Part shown: one piece after another, positions 36,090-47,257 of the stretch
Position numbering within the stretch: position 1 is the stretch's first letter
Layout of the letters: the number at the start of each line of letters is the position of its first letter
NCBI GenBank assembly: GCA_023213395.1
Contig: CM041465.1
Location: 32,371,741-32,435,740 of the forward strand
DNA length: 64,000 bases
From: Cycas panzhihuaensis
Lineage: Eukaryota > Cycadophyta
Direction of reading: 5' to 3'
The notes under the pieces: generated by a model
Seen by the model: only the letters and a program-made list of their open reading frames with translations
What the model was told of the DNA's origin: nothing
The model's database searches: none
Made by a program: the position numbers and the translations under genes

Positions 36090-36336
36090 TGTTATGAACC
36101 TCCTTAAAAAGGGTTTAATTAATCATTTGTTAAATGAATAGGTGCAATTGAAAGGACACAACCTTCTATGAAAGGGCCTAATATACACATAAATTTGGTC
36201 CCAAATGTAATATGGATATCATTCAACTTTTATCAATTAAACATATAGTCTTTTGACTATTTATTTCCTTAGTGTTCTCATGTGTTATCTTGTGCATTTG
36301 GAATTGGTCTTCAGGTTATAAACTGGGTTCATAACA
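36090..36336 (+). repeat. 3' LTR of the gag-protease element
   Basis: 247 bp, same length as the 5' LTR with no net gap, TGTTATGAACC to GTTCATAACA. Followed by the target duplication AATAC. Confidence 0.93.
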
Positions 36337-36341
36337 AATAC

Positions 36342-38488
36342 GAAAGGTACGTGTGGAGTGGTAACTTCAAGGGTCCTAACCATTTCCCTTACAAAGTTAG
36401 TATAGATATCTTATTGATTTAGGATTATCTTAATTAATATTTTGAGTTAAAGATAAATTTCAAGGTGATTTTGTTTATAAATAAGGTTCTTTTTAATAAG
36501 AAAAGGTAAAAGGTAAAATGAAATTAAAAGGAAAAGAAGGGTTTAGTAAGCTCTTTGAAAGGACTTAATCCAAAAAGATCCACCTCAACCTCCAAGAAGA
36601 ACACCTATAATAACCAAATCATAAGCACTTATTAGCTAAAAAAATAGATTAGAATAACTTACTAACAATCAGTAGTAGGATTTAGCATAAAAAAAAATAT
36701 TATAAAAAATTTAAATTTAGACTTTCAAATGATGATAAAAGGCTTAAGAATTCTTAAACAAATACCCCAAATTTAGTAGCTTATAACTCTAATAAAATAA
36801 ACTCAAATTAAACTAAAAATGACTTCAAATTATAGTTTTCAAATGGTTTAAACAACACCTAATTCTAACTCTCCATTGAAAAGTTATGAAGGAAATAGTA
36901 ATAGGTACCCTTTATGCTAGAAAATTGGTGAGGATAGGGCTTAAGCCCCCTTAAAACTTGGCCTCAGGTCATTGAACTATAGCACATGACCATATGCTAG
37001 ACTACTAGGGGGTTAGATGGATTTGAAAAACTATCAAATACACCATAAAAGTTTTGCACAATAAAAAGTTATAAAATATAATTAAATCTTTTTAAAGTAT
37101 ACCCTTTTTTCCACTAAAATAGAGTCATATGGCACTTAACATGATTAGATATGAGCCCTTTAGTGTAGATTAAAGTCAAAGAATTAAATCTAGCTTGATT
37201 TAATCTTAACTTTATGAAAAATAAAGTTTAAAATATTAAAATTTAAAATGAACTTTTTCCATAAAGCTTCCATGACTCACATGCAGAGGATAGGCTACTT
37301 TTGGCATCCCACATAATTCAATAAAGCCTAAAACTCAATTATTTTTTATCATTCTTACTTTGGATCTCTTCTAAAAGGGACACAATGACTAGATATTCCT
37401 ACTATGAGGTAAAATAAGGACAAATAGGGTCATACAAAATGAAGGCAAGTTTCTTAAGTGCACAAAGGAGCCACAAGTAAAACTGGGGAAAATATCATTG
37501 AAATCTCCATGCAACTGCTTGAAATAGAGTTCGAGTAGCCTTAAAGGATTGCTAAAATCATTGAATCTACATTCGAGAGTGATATGGAGCTAATGCATAT
37601 GAATTAAAGTTGTAATAGGGGCTAAAATAGAGTCATTTTGGCCAAAACTAGAGCTATGCATTCTTTGGACTACTATGAGCTAGAAAACCTACACTATGAA
37701 GTTGATATGAACTACAAAATACCTAAAGTAGCCTTAGATTAGTTAATGGATATGAAATATTGAGAAAAACTTTAAGAAATAGTGTTAATATGGTGTCATT
37801 ATGGGCAAACAAACCTCTATTTCTTACACATTGCTTAAACTAACTACAAATAGAGCATATAATGGCTTTGATACCATGAGAAATTATTATAGGATCTAAT
37901 ATTTATATGCAACCATCAATAAAACATTGTCAACTATTGAAATATCAAAATAACTAAGCATAAATGAGTAAATGAGATAGATAAATATTCATGGGCAAAT
38001 TTGTTACACTGTGAGGCTCCAATTCGGTAGAGCTTTTATGTATTAAATTAACTAATATATAAATGAGGTGAGTGGAGCTTAATTTATAAGCATACCACCA
38101 ATTTTTACATCAATATTATTGGTTGACTTATTGACATAAATGACAAACCTAATATATTTACAAATTAGAATTAAATTACAAATAGGAATCACCTATAGTA
38201 CATAAATATATATATATACACACACGTTACATGGTAATGAAGGTGACATTATAAGTTTTAATAATTAGGAGGAGTCCCTTATAGGTGGTCTATCAATATG
38301 GAGAAGCATTGACAAGCATCTACTTAGGAAATGATTAAGTAGATATTATGTCATGTGTTCTTATTATTTGATAAATGACAATAAATTAGAGTAATTTTAT
38401 AAAAATTAAAACTTTTCTCTTTAATAATGTGATAATTATTACCATAGAGGCCCAAGAGAAAAAAGTAATTTATTATTCAACTTTGGTT
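36342..38488. other. Non-coding stretch with an isolated minus-strand primer site
   Basis: No coding signal. At 37,864-37,876 the minus strand reads TGGTATCAAAGCC, a one-change match to the initiator-Met primer site, directly abutting a TG-starting sequence (TGAGAAATT, 37,877). This would be the edge of a minus-strand 5' LTR of an otherwise unrecognised element. Short TA/CA repeats occur near 38,206-38,225. Confidence 0.4.
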
Positions 38489-38499
38489 AAAGAAAGGGA

Positions 38500-39754
38500 A
38501 CCAAAGACTACTTGACAAAATAGGGATACATGTATTTATGTTAGGAAAGAGGGGATTATAAATACCCCCTCTTGGATGGGGTCTAGAAAATGGGCCCAAT
38601 CCTTAAGATAGACATTTTTTGGTGGTTATGCCTTAGGAATAAGATCTTAATGGTGGATAAATTGAAGAAGAGGGGTTTCACCATGGAAAACTAGTGTGCG
38701 CTTTACAAGGAGGATGAGGAGTTCGTGAACCACATACTTCTTCACTACCCATATTCCAGAAGGGTGTGGAAGATGTTATGGGATCAATTTAGAGTGTAGT
38801 GGGTGATATTAAGAACCATTGAGAACGAGGTGTTGGCTTGGACCAATCCTTTCAGGAGTAGATCTCTAGCTCATAGGTGGAGAATTTCTTTGCCTATCAT
38901 GATGTATGTAAGGAGAGAAACATAAGGATTTCTAAGACAAGCTAAGGGATGAGCACAGCATTTTCAAGATGATCAAGGTGATTATAGTGGAAATATCAAA
39001 TCCCAAGGAGGAGAAATATATCTTGGATTTTGAAAGGATGATATTAGAGAAGTAAGGGATGAAGCCCAAACTATATAGAGATCTGAGGAAAGAGCATTGT
39101 TGGAGGTCACTTAAGGATACATGGGTGAAAGTAAATTTTGATGGTGCAGTTAAAGGTAACCCAAGAGAGGCTAGAGGGAGGGGTATATGTAGAAACTCCA
39201 TAGGGGAGATGAAGTGGGATTTTACAAATTACTATGGCTAACAGACTAGCCATAGAGCAGAGATGGCTACAATGCAAAAAGTAGTGGACTTGGTAAGTAC
39301 AATAGGATGTGAGAAAATGATCTTAGAAGGGGATTCCTTAAATGTAATTAACATGATTAAAGGTAAAATAGACCTTGATTAAAGAATGGTTGATTTGATT
39401 AGGGATACATAGGATACCCTAAGGTGGTGGGAGAACATCTAGATGAACCATACATACAAGAAAGTGAATGGGGCTACTCATAAGTTAGCTAACTGGGAGG
39501 TTAGCCATAAGAGGTTATTTTTTAGATGGAGGAGGTCCTATATGAGATTTTGGGTCTAATTAAGGAGGATCTTCCTATGTTGTAGTAGTAGAGTTAGCCA
39601 TCAACCTTGTCATAGTAGAGTTACTTAGCTAGATTTAATGAGTGGTTTTAACTAGGCCATGAGCTTGTCATGGCCACCTTATGAGCTGATAGGTTGATTT
39701 TGTTAAAATGGTTAGGGCCATGTTTAAACTCCTATAAATTATACCTTATCAAAA
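38500..39754 (+). mobile_element. 5'-truncated LINE (L1-type) with RNase H
   Basis: Non-LTR element 3' end. It ends in an A-rich tail (seven A at 39,751). It is flanked by a possible 11-bp target duplication AAAGAAAGGGA (38,489-38,499 and 39,755-39,765), although this word is A/G-rich and could match by chance. Only the C-terminal part of ORF2 is present, as expected for truncated reverse transcription. Upstream endonuclease and RT are missing. Confidence 0.75.
38590..39560 (+). pseudogene. LINE ORF2 C-terminus: zinc-binding RT domain and RNase H
   Basis: About 38,600-38,830 reads IDIFWWLCLRNKIL, VDKLKKRGFTMEN and EFVNHILLHYPYSRRVWKML, the zf-RVT module found at the end of plant LINE reverse transcriptases. 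The His and the Cys that becomes Tyr in HYPYS are visible. From 39,059, WVKVNFDGAVKGNPREARG, then HRAEMATM and LEGDSLNVINMIKG, is a plant-type RNase H with its D, E and D positions present. Stops occur in both domains (after MEN, in the RNase H after YYG, and later). Confidence 0.85.
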
Positions 39755-39769
39755 AAAGAAAGGGACCTA

Positions 39770-41958
39770 AAATAAAATAATGAGACTCAATGAAGATTTG
39801 ATAATATAGACTAAGAAGTAAGGATAGTCAAGGAGACACTAGCACACATAATAGAATTGAACCACATCATCTAGTAAAACTTTGACAAATGAATTTAAGA
39901 TCTTCCAAAGAACTAAAGAATATCTTAATTAGAGAAGGATGGCCTAAACATATTATTGTTGAGGCCTATGATCTTTTTAAATATTTTAATAATATATTTA
40001 CTTATACCTTTAAGGATTTGAAAGGCATTCAAAATTATATTGCAGTTATGATAATTGTATTAGATGAAGGAGCAAAACCTATAAGGTAGAAGCCATTTAG
40101 TATTAACATAAGATATAGAAAGAATGTCCAAGAAGAGACTAAAATTTTAATAACCATAAGATGCATCTATCCTATCAATAAGAGTGATTAGGCCATCCTA
40201 GTTATTATCTCTAACAAGAAAAAAAAAAGAAACTAAGGATTTATATTGACTTTTATATCTTTAATAATGTCATAAAAAAAGTCCTATTTCTAGACTCATT
40301 CATTAAATAATTATTGAAAAATGCCATAGGACAAGAAATATACTCTTTCATGGATGGATTTTTAGAGTATTATCAAGTCAATATTATAGAAGAAGATCAA
40401 GGTAAGATTACATTTGTAACTAAATGGGGTTCATGTACCTACAACATGATGCCTTTGGGGTTGTTGAATAGCCCTAATAGATTCTCTAGAATCATCACAA
40501 TGGTCTTTAAGAAATTTATCCATAAATTCCTAAAAGTATACTTGGCTAAGTAAACCATATTTGCATTGCTAAAAGACCATTTATCAAGTCTTATATTGAT
40601 GCTCTAAAGATGTCATAAGGTGGAAATATCTTTGAACCTAGATAAGTACTAATTCATGATCCCCTTTAGCATGTTATTGGGATACATTATTTGCAAATAA
40701 GGACTACTTATTACTCTAGAGAAAATTTAAGTGACTTTAAACTTGAAACCACCAAGTAATCTGACTATGGTAAAATAATCTTTTAGGCACATGGGCTACC
40801 ATTACAAGTTTATTGAGGGCTATGCATTTATCATTACATCATTGAAAAACTACTATAGAAGGGTGTGCCCTTTACTTGGTTGAACGAGTGTTATGAAGCC
40901 TTTAAAGTTTTGAAGAAGAAACTTGTCGATGCTCCAATCTCAAGATTTTTGGATTGGAAAAAGATCTTTCATGTTCATGTTAATGCAATAATAACAGTTA
41001 TAGGAGTTGTTCTATACAACTTAATAAAGTAGTTATTAACCCTCTAATTGCCTTCACCAATCGATGATTGTCCTAAGTAGAGAAGAATTACACAATGATG
41101 GAATGAGAAGGATTATCCTTGGTATATGAATTATAAAAAAAATTGATATTATCTCTTGGTGAATTTCTTCTATTTTACACAAACCATTAAGCTTTGACAT
41201 ACTTGGTAAATTAACTCATCCTCCAAGGAAAAATAAGTCGATGGGTTCTTTTGTTTCAAGAATACAATCTTAGGATTTTCTTAAAGCCTAATAAGTTAGA
41301 TGTGGCTCTAGATCACCTATCAAGAATTGAAATGGGTGAAGAACCAACATGTGTTAATGATGACTTTCCATATATAAAATTACACTTGATGTGTTTCAAG
41401 AGATTATTTATTTCTTGTATGTAGAGATGGAATCTTTGAATATGTTAACAAAGGAGAAGAGAGATTTAGTAATAAAAAATGGTCATTATTAATTAATCAC
41501 AATAAAATTATATAGACTTAGTATAGACTTAATATTAGAAAGATGCATTTTAGAGCATGAATATGAAATGATTATAGGTGCATCTCATGAAGGCATTGTT
41601 AGAGGTTATCTTGACAAAGAATCACTAGCATGGAAGATCATATAATCAAGTCTTTGATGGCTAATAGTTTTCAAGGATTCTCACATTTGGTCAAAAAGAT
41701 GTGACATCTATAAAATGACTAACAAACAGTACAAAGCGGATTTCCTTCCTTTAAATTCAATATTTAAAGCAACATAATTCACCAAAACTTGGTGCTTTAT
41801 ATATCATCATGGCCATAAATTATATGATAGGTTAGGTTAAATCTAGGATGACCTAAGACTACATGATATTGCCCACAATAAAATTCTTGTTTGAAGTAGG
41901 GTTTATGAGATTTGATTATTCTTTATAATTAGTGAGTGATCGAGACACTCATTTCTTA
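39770..41958 (+). pseudogene. Ty3/gypsy pol fragment, gypsy 3
   Basis: Plus-strand pol remnant. The pre-RT segment lies at 39,889-40,090 (EGWPKHIIVEAYDLFKYF, ALDEG-like VLDEGAKPIR). Reverse transcriptase spans 40,090-40,800 (FMDGFLEYYQVNI, NMMPLGLLNSP), where the catalytic YLDD is replaced by YLAK at 40,542-40,553. A weak RNase H region covers 40,880-41,330. The integrase zinc module is at 41,560-41,760 (HEGIVRGYLDKES, RCDIY with the second Cys as Tyr), and part of the core is at 41,850-41,958 (LVSDRDTHFL). It breaks off at the LARD-like insertion at 41,959, and I do not find its continuation after 57,576. Heavily mutated. Confidence 0.82.
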
Positions 41959-42482
41959 TATTAGAATATATGATATTATCATATATGTAATATTTAATGT
42001 TAATGTTATGAATACATATATAAACCCACTTATCAAATATATTGAGAGATGTGATATGTGCATATATCTATGTAAAGATCTTATTAGATGATGTAAAGGC
42101 TTAAGAGATGTAAAAGGCTACTCTTGAGTGGTGACTATTGATGTAAATATGCATACACACCACTTGAGAACTTGAGAAAAGAATGAGAAAGTTCTAAGAC
42201 CTAAAGATATAATCATTCTAATATCTAAGAGGAGCTCCTAACTCTACCTTCTTCCATGGATCTTCCCATACTAGGTTTTCCATGTATAAATCTATTGTTT
42301 CTCATGTGGTGATACTTGGTACGTGAATGATTTCTAATATTATTCTTTATATTCATGTTCAATACTTAATATTGTACACTTCGCATGATATAATTCATTA
42401 ATTCTACATGATTATTATATTTTCATTATATATACTCATTACATTATAATATGTTATCAAACTTAAATTCTGAATTCTAATG
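41959..42482 (+). repeat. 5' LTR of the LARD-like element
   Basis: Aligns with the split 3' LTR from TATTAGAATAT (TGTCAGAATAT in the 3' copy) to AAATTCTGAATTCTAATG. A TATA box, TATATAAA, is at 42,017-42,024. It inserts into gypsy 3 integrase. Confidence 0.8.
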
Positions 42483-42525
42483 TGGTATTAAAGTGAAGTT
42501 ATAAATTCTAACATAGCATTAGAGC
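42483..42525 (+). promoter_or_regulatory. Primer-binding site of the LARD-like element, with a second copy
   Basis: TGGTATTAAAGT (42,483-42,494) follows the LTR end. A second LTR end plus primer site, AAATTCTAACATAGCATTAGA and GC, occurs at 42,504-42,525. So the LTR-end/primer junction is duplicated in tandem about 31 bp apart. The second primer word is closer to the canonical TGGTATCAGAGC at its 3' end. Confidence 0.6.
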
Positions 42526-44029
42526 TTAGTTGTTTGCCCATGTTGTGAAAGATCTTATGTAAGTATAAAGAAGCCTATATGAGCTAAATTAATGAGTCAT
42601 AGTTAGTAATAGAGCTAGTACAAGAGCTAGTTATGATGTGTGAATGATGAGCTAAAAATCTAATATGTCAAGTATGCCAGTGATCTGTGATTATGATTCA
42701 AAGGATAAAAGTAGAAGATGATTATGAAGATTTGTATACAAGACTGACGAATCCACATATAAAGTTTTATGATGATGAAATGATAATACTAAAAGGTATG
42801 TTAATTTAAATTTATATGGATATATTTATTTATGTATGTGGATCCATATTCTCAAGACATGCAGGTTCAAAATAAGTCTACCAAATATGATATAAGATTA
42901 ATAATTATTAGTTGAGATCATTGATGCAAATTGACCCCTTATAAATGTGATTGAGGTTTTATGAAATTGGTCATTTACTTAAACTCACAACTAGTAAGTA
43001 ATGAAGACATAATATACAAGATAATATCACATTAGTATGTCAAATAAGCAATAGGCCTATACAATATGACAAGTAATAAATTAATAGGTATGAGGTATCA
43101 AAAGTGGCATGTTTGATGGGTATTTAACTATAAATAAAAATAGGTATGTGACACACGTTGAATTATGAGGAATCAATTTGATTATTATGGCATTATAATG
43201 ACATATGAAGCACTTGATTAAAAAGCAAAAATATGAGGGCATATTGAAATTATTTTGGGAATGAATTAAATAAAACATAAGGCTTTGAGATCACATCAAG
43301 GTGAGAATCCATCCATACATATCTATGGAGAATTAATAGATAATTATTATTTATAAGGATACTTATATAACTATGATATATGAAGAATCATAGATCATTG
43401 TCTCAATCTCACAATCATCATCACTCCTACCACTACTACATTACAACTATTTTTAGTTTGGTTATAAAAATTATGGTACCCAAAATGTGGAAAAATAAAT
43501 TAAGGAATCATGCCTAGATATATATTGATTTTAGATAAGGTGGCTACATCCTAATACACTTGAATGGACTATACCACATAAAACTATTAAATCATATCAC
43601 ATGGATACATGAAATCATTTGTTATAGTCTTTATGATAGGGCTTCTCTATGTGAGGAAGGAAGCATAGGAGTTGCTCCAATCTATACACTTCTATGCTTG
43701 ATTGTAGAAGTATAAGGTTTTATTAGATTAGAATGAAACTGCCTTTATAAATAGGTGTCCTGAGAAAAAATAATTAAATCTAATTTTGAAAATACAAAAA
43801 AAATATTCAATTTGCCTTAATAGTTTTTCAAATCCTTGGATTATGAAAAACTATTAAAAATAATATAATTCTTTTTTTTTTGTATTTCTTTTTATTATTA
43901 TAAAAAATCTATACATTTAATTCTTATACATAATGATTGCTAAAAAATAGGTGAATTCTCCTTTTGTGTATACATGTAATTTATCAACTACATGATTTTT
44001 ATAGAAATCCATGGTGATCTCTATTAGTT
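42526..44029 (+). other. Non-coding internal region of the LARD-like element, left part
   Basis: No recognisable frame. It contains a plus-strand TATA-like word, CCTTTATAAATAGG, at 43,742-43,755, suggesting a fragment of yet another LTR. It also contains a long near-perfect hairpin at 43,817-43,857. Confidence 0.5.
43817..43857. repeat. Long inverted repeat (hairpin)
   Basis: Left arm TTAATAGTTTTTCAAATCC, loop TT, right arm GGATT, one bulged A, then TGAAAAACTATTAA: a 19-bp stem with a single bulge. It may be an LTR or transposon hairpin. No gene is adjacent. Confidence 0.8.
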
Positions 44030-44326
44030 AGATTTCCAAAATTACCAACACAACCTGCAATAATCACTAAGCCCTTTGAGGTGGGAATCCTCCTCAGAAA
44101 TGCAACCCTAAAGCTGAAAATTAGCAGTAACCTTAAAGCCAAAATTGAAAAGAAAGACTTCACAAAATGATGATGGGGAATAACCCCAAAGGTCCCTATT
44201 TATAGGCAATCAAACTAGGACTTAATGAGGTCAGCTAGAACATGGAGAGTTACACCTAGAATAACTTCTATAAGTTGGCCATAATAAGTACATAGAGGTT
44301 GGCCAAACTCTAATGGGATCACTTCA
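44030..44326 (-). repeat. 3' LTR of gypsy 4, truncated
   Basis: Matches the 5' LTR from ATTACCAACACAACCTGC to GGGATCACTTCA. The minus-strand TATA CCTATAAATAGG is at 44,195-44,206. The start at the right (TGAAGTGATCC on the minus strand) adjoins the polypurine tract. The left part is lost. Confidence 0.85.
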
Positions 44327-44343
44327 TGCCCCCCCCCCCCTTG
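44327..44343 (-). promoter_or_regulatory. Polypurine tract of gypsy 4 (G12 run)
   Basis: Minus strand reads AAGGGGGGGGGGGGCA next to the 3' LTR. The uninterrupted run of 12 G is unusually long for this site and may have expanded by slippage, in the genome or in sequencing. Confidence 0.75.
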
Positions 44344-45830
44344 AAATTATGCTTTTCCCTTAAAGCATTAGTAAATTTGGAAATTACTTTATCCATTTAT
44401 CATTTTCCCATGTGGAATCTTCATCATCCAAGTTTTTCCATTTGATCAAGTGTTCTTTGATTTGTCTAGACTTGAGAGATTTGGTGCAGGTTTGTAGGAT
44501 TCCTTCTAGTTCCAACATCATTTTCCCTTATTTGTTGAGCTTTGGGATGTTGGAATAAGGTACTATTTTATCTCCAACCTTCTTTTTTATATAGGAAACA
44601 TGAAAGATGTTATGAATTTTTGCACCTTTTAGGAGTCTTAACTAATATGTGACTTCACCTATTTTGGTAGTGATTTTGTATGGCCCAAAATACCTAAATG
44701 TGAGCTTTTGATTGCCTATTTTTTGTAAGGAAACCTATTTATATAACTACATATACAAAAGGACCCAGTTGCCTACTTTGAATTATCTTTCAAAGTACTT
44801 CAAATCTAATTATTTCTTCATTCTACTTTATGCCATTACTAAATTATCTTTTAGTTTGCTGATAGTTGCCTCTACTTGCTTCTGATGTTCTTAAACCACT
44901 TAGACCTGTGATGGTCTATTCCAAGTTAATAAGGATGGTGATTGCTATCCATATAGGGCCTAGAAAGGTGTCATCTATGTTGTAGGTGGTGTTATACCAC
45001 CATTCTGCTAAGTGTAACCATCAGTGATATTATTTTTATTTGTTTGAACAGAAGTTCCTTAAGTATCCGTCTAGGCATTTATTTATAATTTTTATTTACC
45101 CATCTATTTATGGATGATAAGTTGTGCTCATCTTGAGTTTTGTACAAACTATTTTAAAAGGATCTTTCCAAAATTTAGTAGTAAACTTTGGGTCATGGTC
45201 ACTTACAGTTATCCTTGGAAAACTATGTAGATGATGGATCTTCTTCATGTATAACTCCCCAACTTCATTGGATTTAGCTATTGATTTCAACCCTCTGAAG
45301 TGGCCATATTTTGTAGGGTGATCTACTATGACTAGAATTGCATCCTTCCCTTCTAAATAAGGTAATCCTGTTATGAAGTTCATAGATATCACGTCCCATT
45401 TTTATTCCAAAATTAGTAATGGTTGGAGTAATCTTAGTATTTTTATGCATTCAATCTTGTTCCTCTAATAGGTATCACATTCTTCTACAAATTCTAAACA
45501 TCTATTTTTAATCCTTTCCAATAAAAAGAAGCTCTTACCTTTCTATATGTCTTATTAATCCCCATGTGGCCTACAATAGGTGTAGAGTGAGCTTCCTACA
45601 ATACTATTTCTTTCAATGTAAATTTTCTTAGAATGTAAATCTTTACCTTCCTAAGTATTATTCCTTGTTGTATCTCATAAAGGTTAGTTTTATCCTTGCT
45701 TGTTTTATCTATCAACTACTTATATCTTGGATCATTGTTGTACTCCTTTCTTAGTGTCTCATACCATATAGGGGTAGCCACTGAGATTATCTATAATGCT
45801 AGCTACTCGTAAGATTCCTCTGGGATCCTT
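44344..45830 (-). pseudogene. Gypsy 4 integrase and chromodomain
   Basis: The integrase core spans 45,108-45,392 (MISMNFITGLPYLEGKDA, LVIVDHPTKYGHF, ITVSDHDPKFTTKFW), with Asp present at the second catalytic position. A weak zinc-module region lies to its right (45,450-45,700). The GPY-type segment is near 44,640-44,690 (GPYKITTKIGEVTY), followed by NIFHVSYIKK. The chromodomain is at about 44,390-44,530 (EGILQTCTKSLKSRQIKEH, LIKWKNLDDEDSTWEN), with the aromatic positions visible. In chromoviruses this domain directs insertion toward marked chromatin. Stops interrupt both domains. Confidence 0.87.
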
Positions 45831-47257
45831 GAGAGAGCATCTACTATGACATTTTATGTGCCTTTTTTGTACACAATAGTAAAATCAAATGGCTATAATT
45901 TGTTCAACCACTTTTATTATTTGTTTAATAGTGTCTTTTGATTTAATAAGTACTTGAGGCTATTGTGATTTGTTCATACCTAAAATAGGCTCCTAAGCAA
46001 ATACTATCTCCACTAATGGATTGCATGTATTATAGCTAGCATCACCTTGTCATCAATAGGTTTTAAATTTTCTCTACTATTCAACTTCCTACTTTCATAT
46101 GCTATAAGTCTTTCATCTTGTAATAAGATGACTCATATGCCAAACCCTGATGCATCACACTCTAAAATAAATGGTTTTGAACAACCTAGAATTGCTAGGA
46201 CTAGATCTCTTACTATTACATCCTTTAGTTCTTCAAAAGCATTGTTGGTCATTTAATTCCATGAAAATGCTTCCTTCTTGGTTAGGTCTATAAGTGGGGC
46301 TACTATGTTGGCGTATCCTTTTATGAATTTCCTAAAGTATCCCACTGCTCCCAGGAAACTTTGAATTCTTATGACATTCTTTGGTATTGGCCAATTTACT
46401 ATAGCTTGGACCTTCTTGGGATCAACTTTGATTCCTTCTAGGGTAATTATATGGATGAGGTATTCTAGTTCTTGTTGGCCAAAAGAGTACTTTTTCTTGT
46501 TTACAAAGAATAATCTATTTACTAAAATTTCTAAGACTAATCTAAGATGCACTAAATGCTTGCTCCAAGTTTTTCTATAAATCACAATATCATAAATAAT
46601 AATTAGTACAAACTTCCTTAAGAATTCCTTGAATGTCGAGTTCATGGTGGCTTGGAATATTGTTGGAGCATTGGTCATTCCAAACGATATCACTTTGAAT
46701 TCGAATATCCCTTCATAAGTTTGAAAGGCTATCTTATGAACATCTTCTTCTTTTATTTGAGTATGATAGTAGCCCGATTAGAGGTCAATCTTGGAAATGT
46801 ATTTTGCCCCATGTATCTCATCTAGTAAGTCATCAATCCTAGGAATATGATATCTATTCTTTATAGTTAACTTATTTAGTCTTATATAATCCATGAACAT
46901 CCTAACTGTTCCATCCTTCTTGGGGTTGATTACAATTGGGGATGCAAATAGACTTATACTACTCTGAATATGGCCCTGTAAAAGTAAATCTCTTATTATG
47001 TTTTTGATCTCCTTCCTCATATGGTATGAGTGTATGTATGGCCTTATGTTCAATGGTGTGGCTTCTAAGACTAAATCAATAACATGATGGGTTTCTCTCA
47101 ATGGGGGTAATCCCTTTAGCTCTTTAAATACTTGTTTATAATGATCCAACATATGTTGGATCTTCATTGGTATTTCTTGGATTTTGACTTTATGGCATGA
47201 GACTATGTATGTAGGAGCTTTCTTTTGCATGATCTTCTCCATTCTATTGGAAGACAC
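45831..47257 (-). pseudogene. Gypsy 4 reverse transcriptase and RNase H
   Basis: RT part one spans 47,257-46,778 (ETHHVIDLVLEATPLNIRPY, PIVINPKKDGTVRMFMDY, YHIPRIDDLLDEIHGAKY, SKIDL). RT part two spans 46,693-46,253 (GMTNAPTIFQATMNSTF, VDPKKVQAIVNWPIP, SFLGAVGYFRKFIKGYA). The catalytic FFDD position reads IIYDI, so the first Asp is Tyr. RNase H follows at about 45,830-46,240 (IECDASGFGI, LIAYESRKLN, TNHNSLKYLLNQK) and ends DALSRIPEES. One frame change or stop separates the two RT parts. Confidence 0.9.

Larger units (their letters stand above)
32260..36336 (+). mobile_element. Complete non-autonomous gypsy-type LTR element carrying only gag and protease
   Basis: 4,077 bp with two 247-bp LTRs, a 5-bp target duplication AATAC on both sides (32,255-32,259 and 36,337-36,341), a primer-binding site, a polypurine tract and an internal region of 3.58 kb. 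The only coding traces are gag, a zinc knuckle and an aspartic protease. Reverse transcriptase, RNase H and integrase are absent. Because ends and duplication are intact, the element moved in this form, using enzymes from another gypsy element. The LTRs differ at 22 of 247 sites by my count, 18 of them transitions, so the insertion is old. The layout resembles the TR-GAG class described in plants, here with protease added (inference). Confidence 0.9.
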
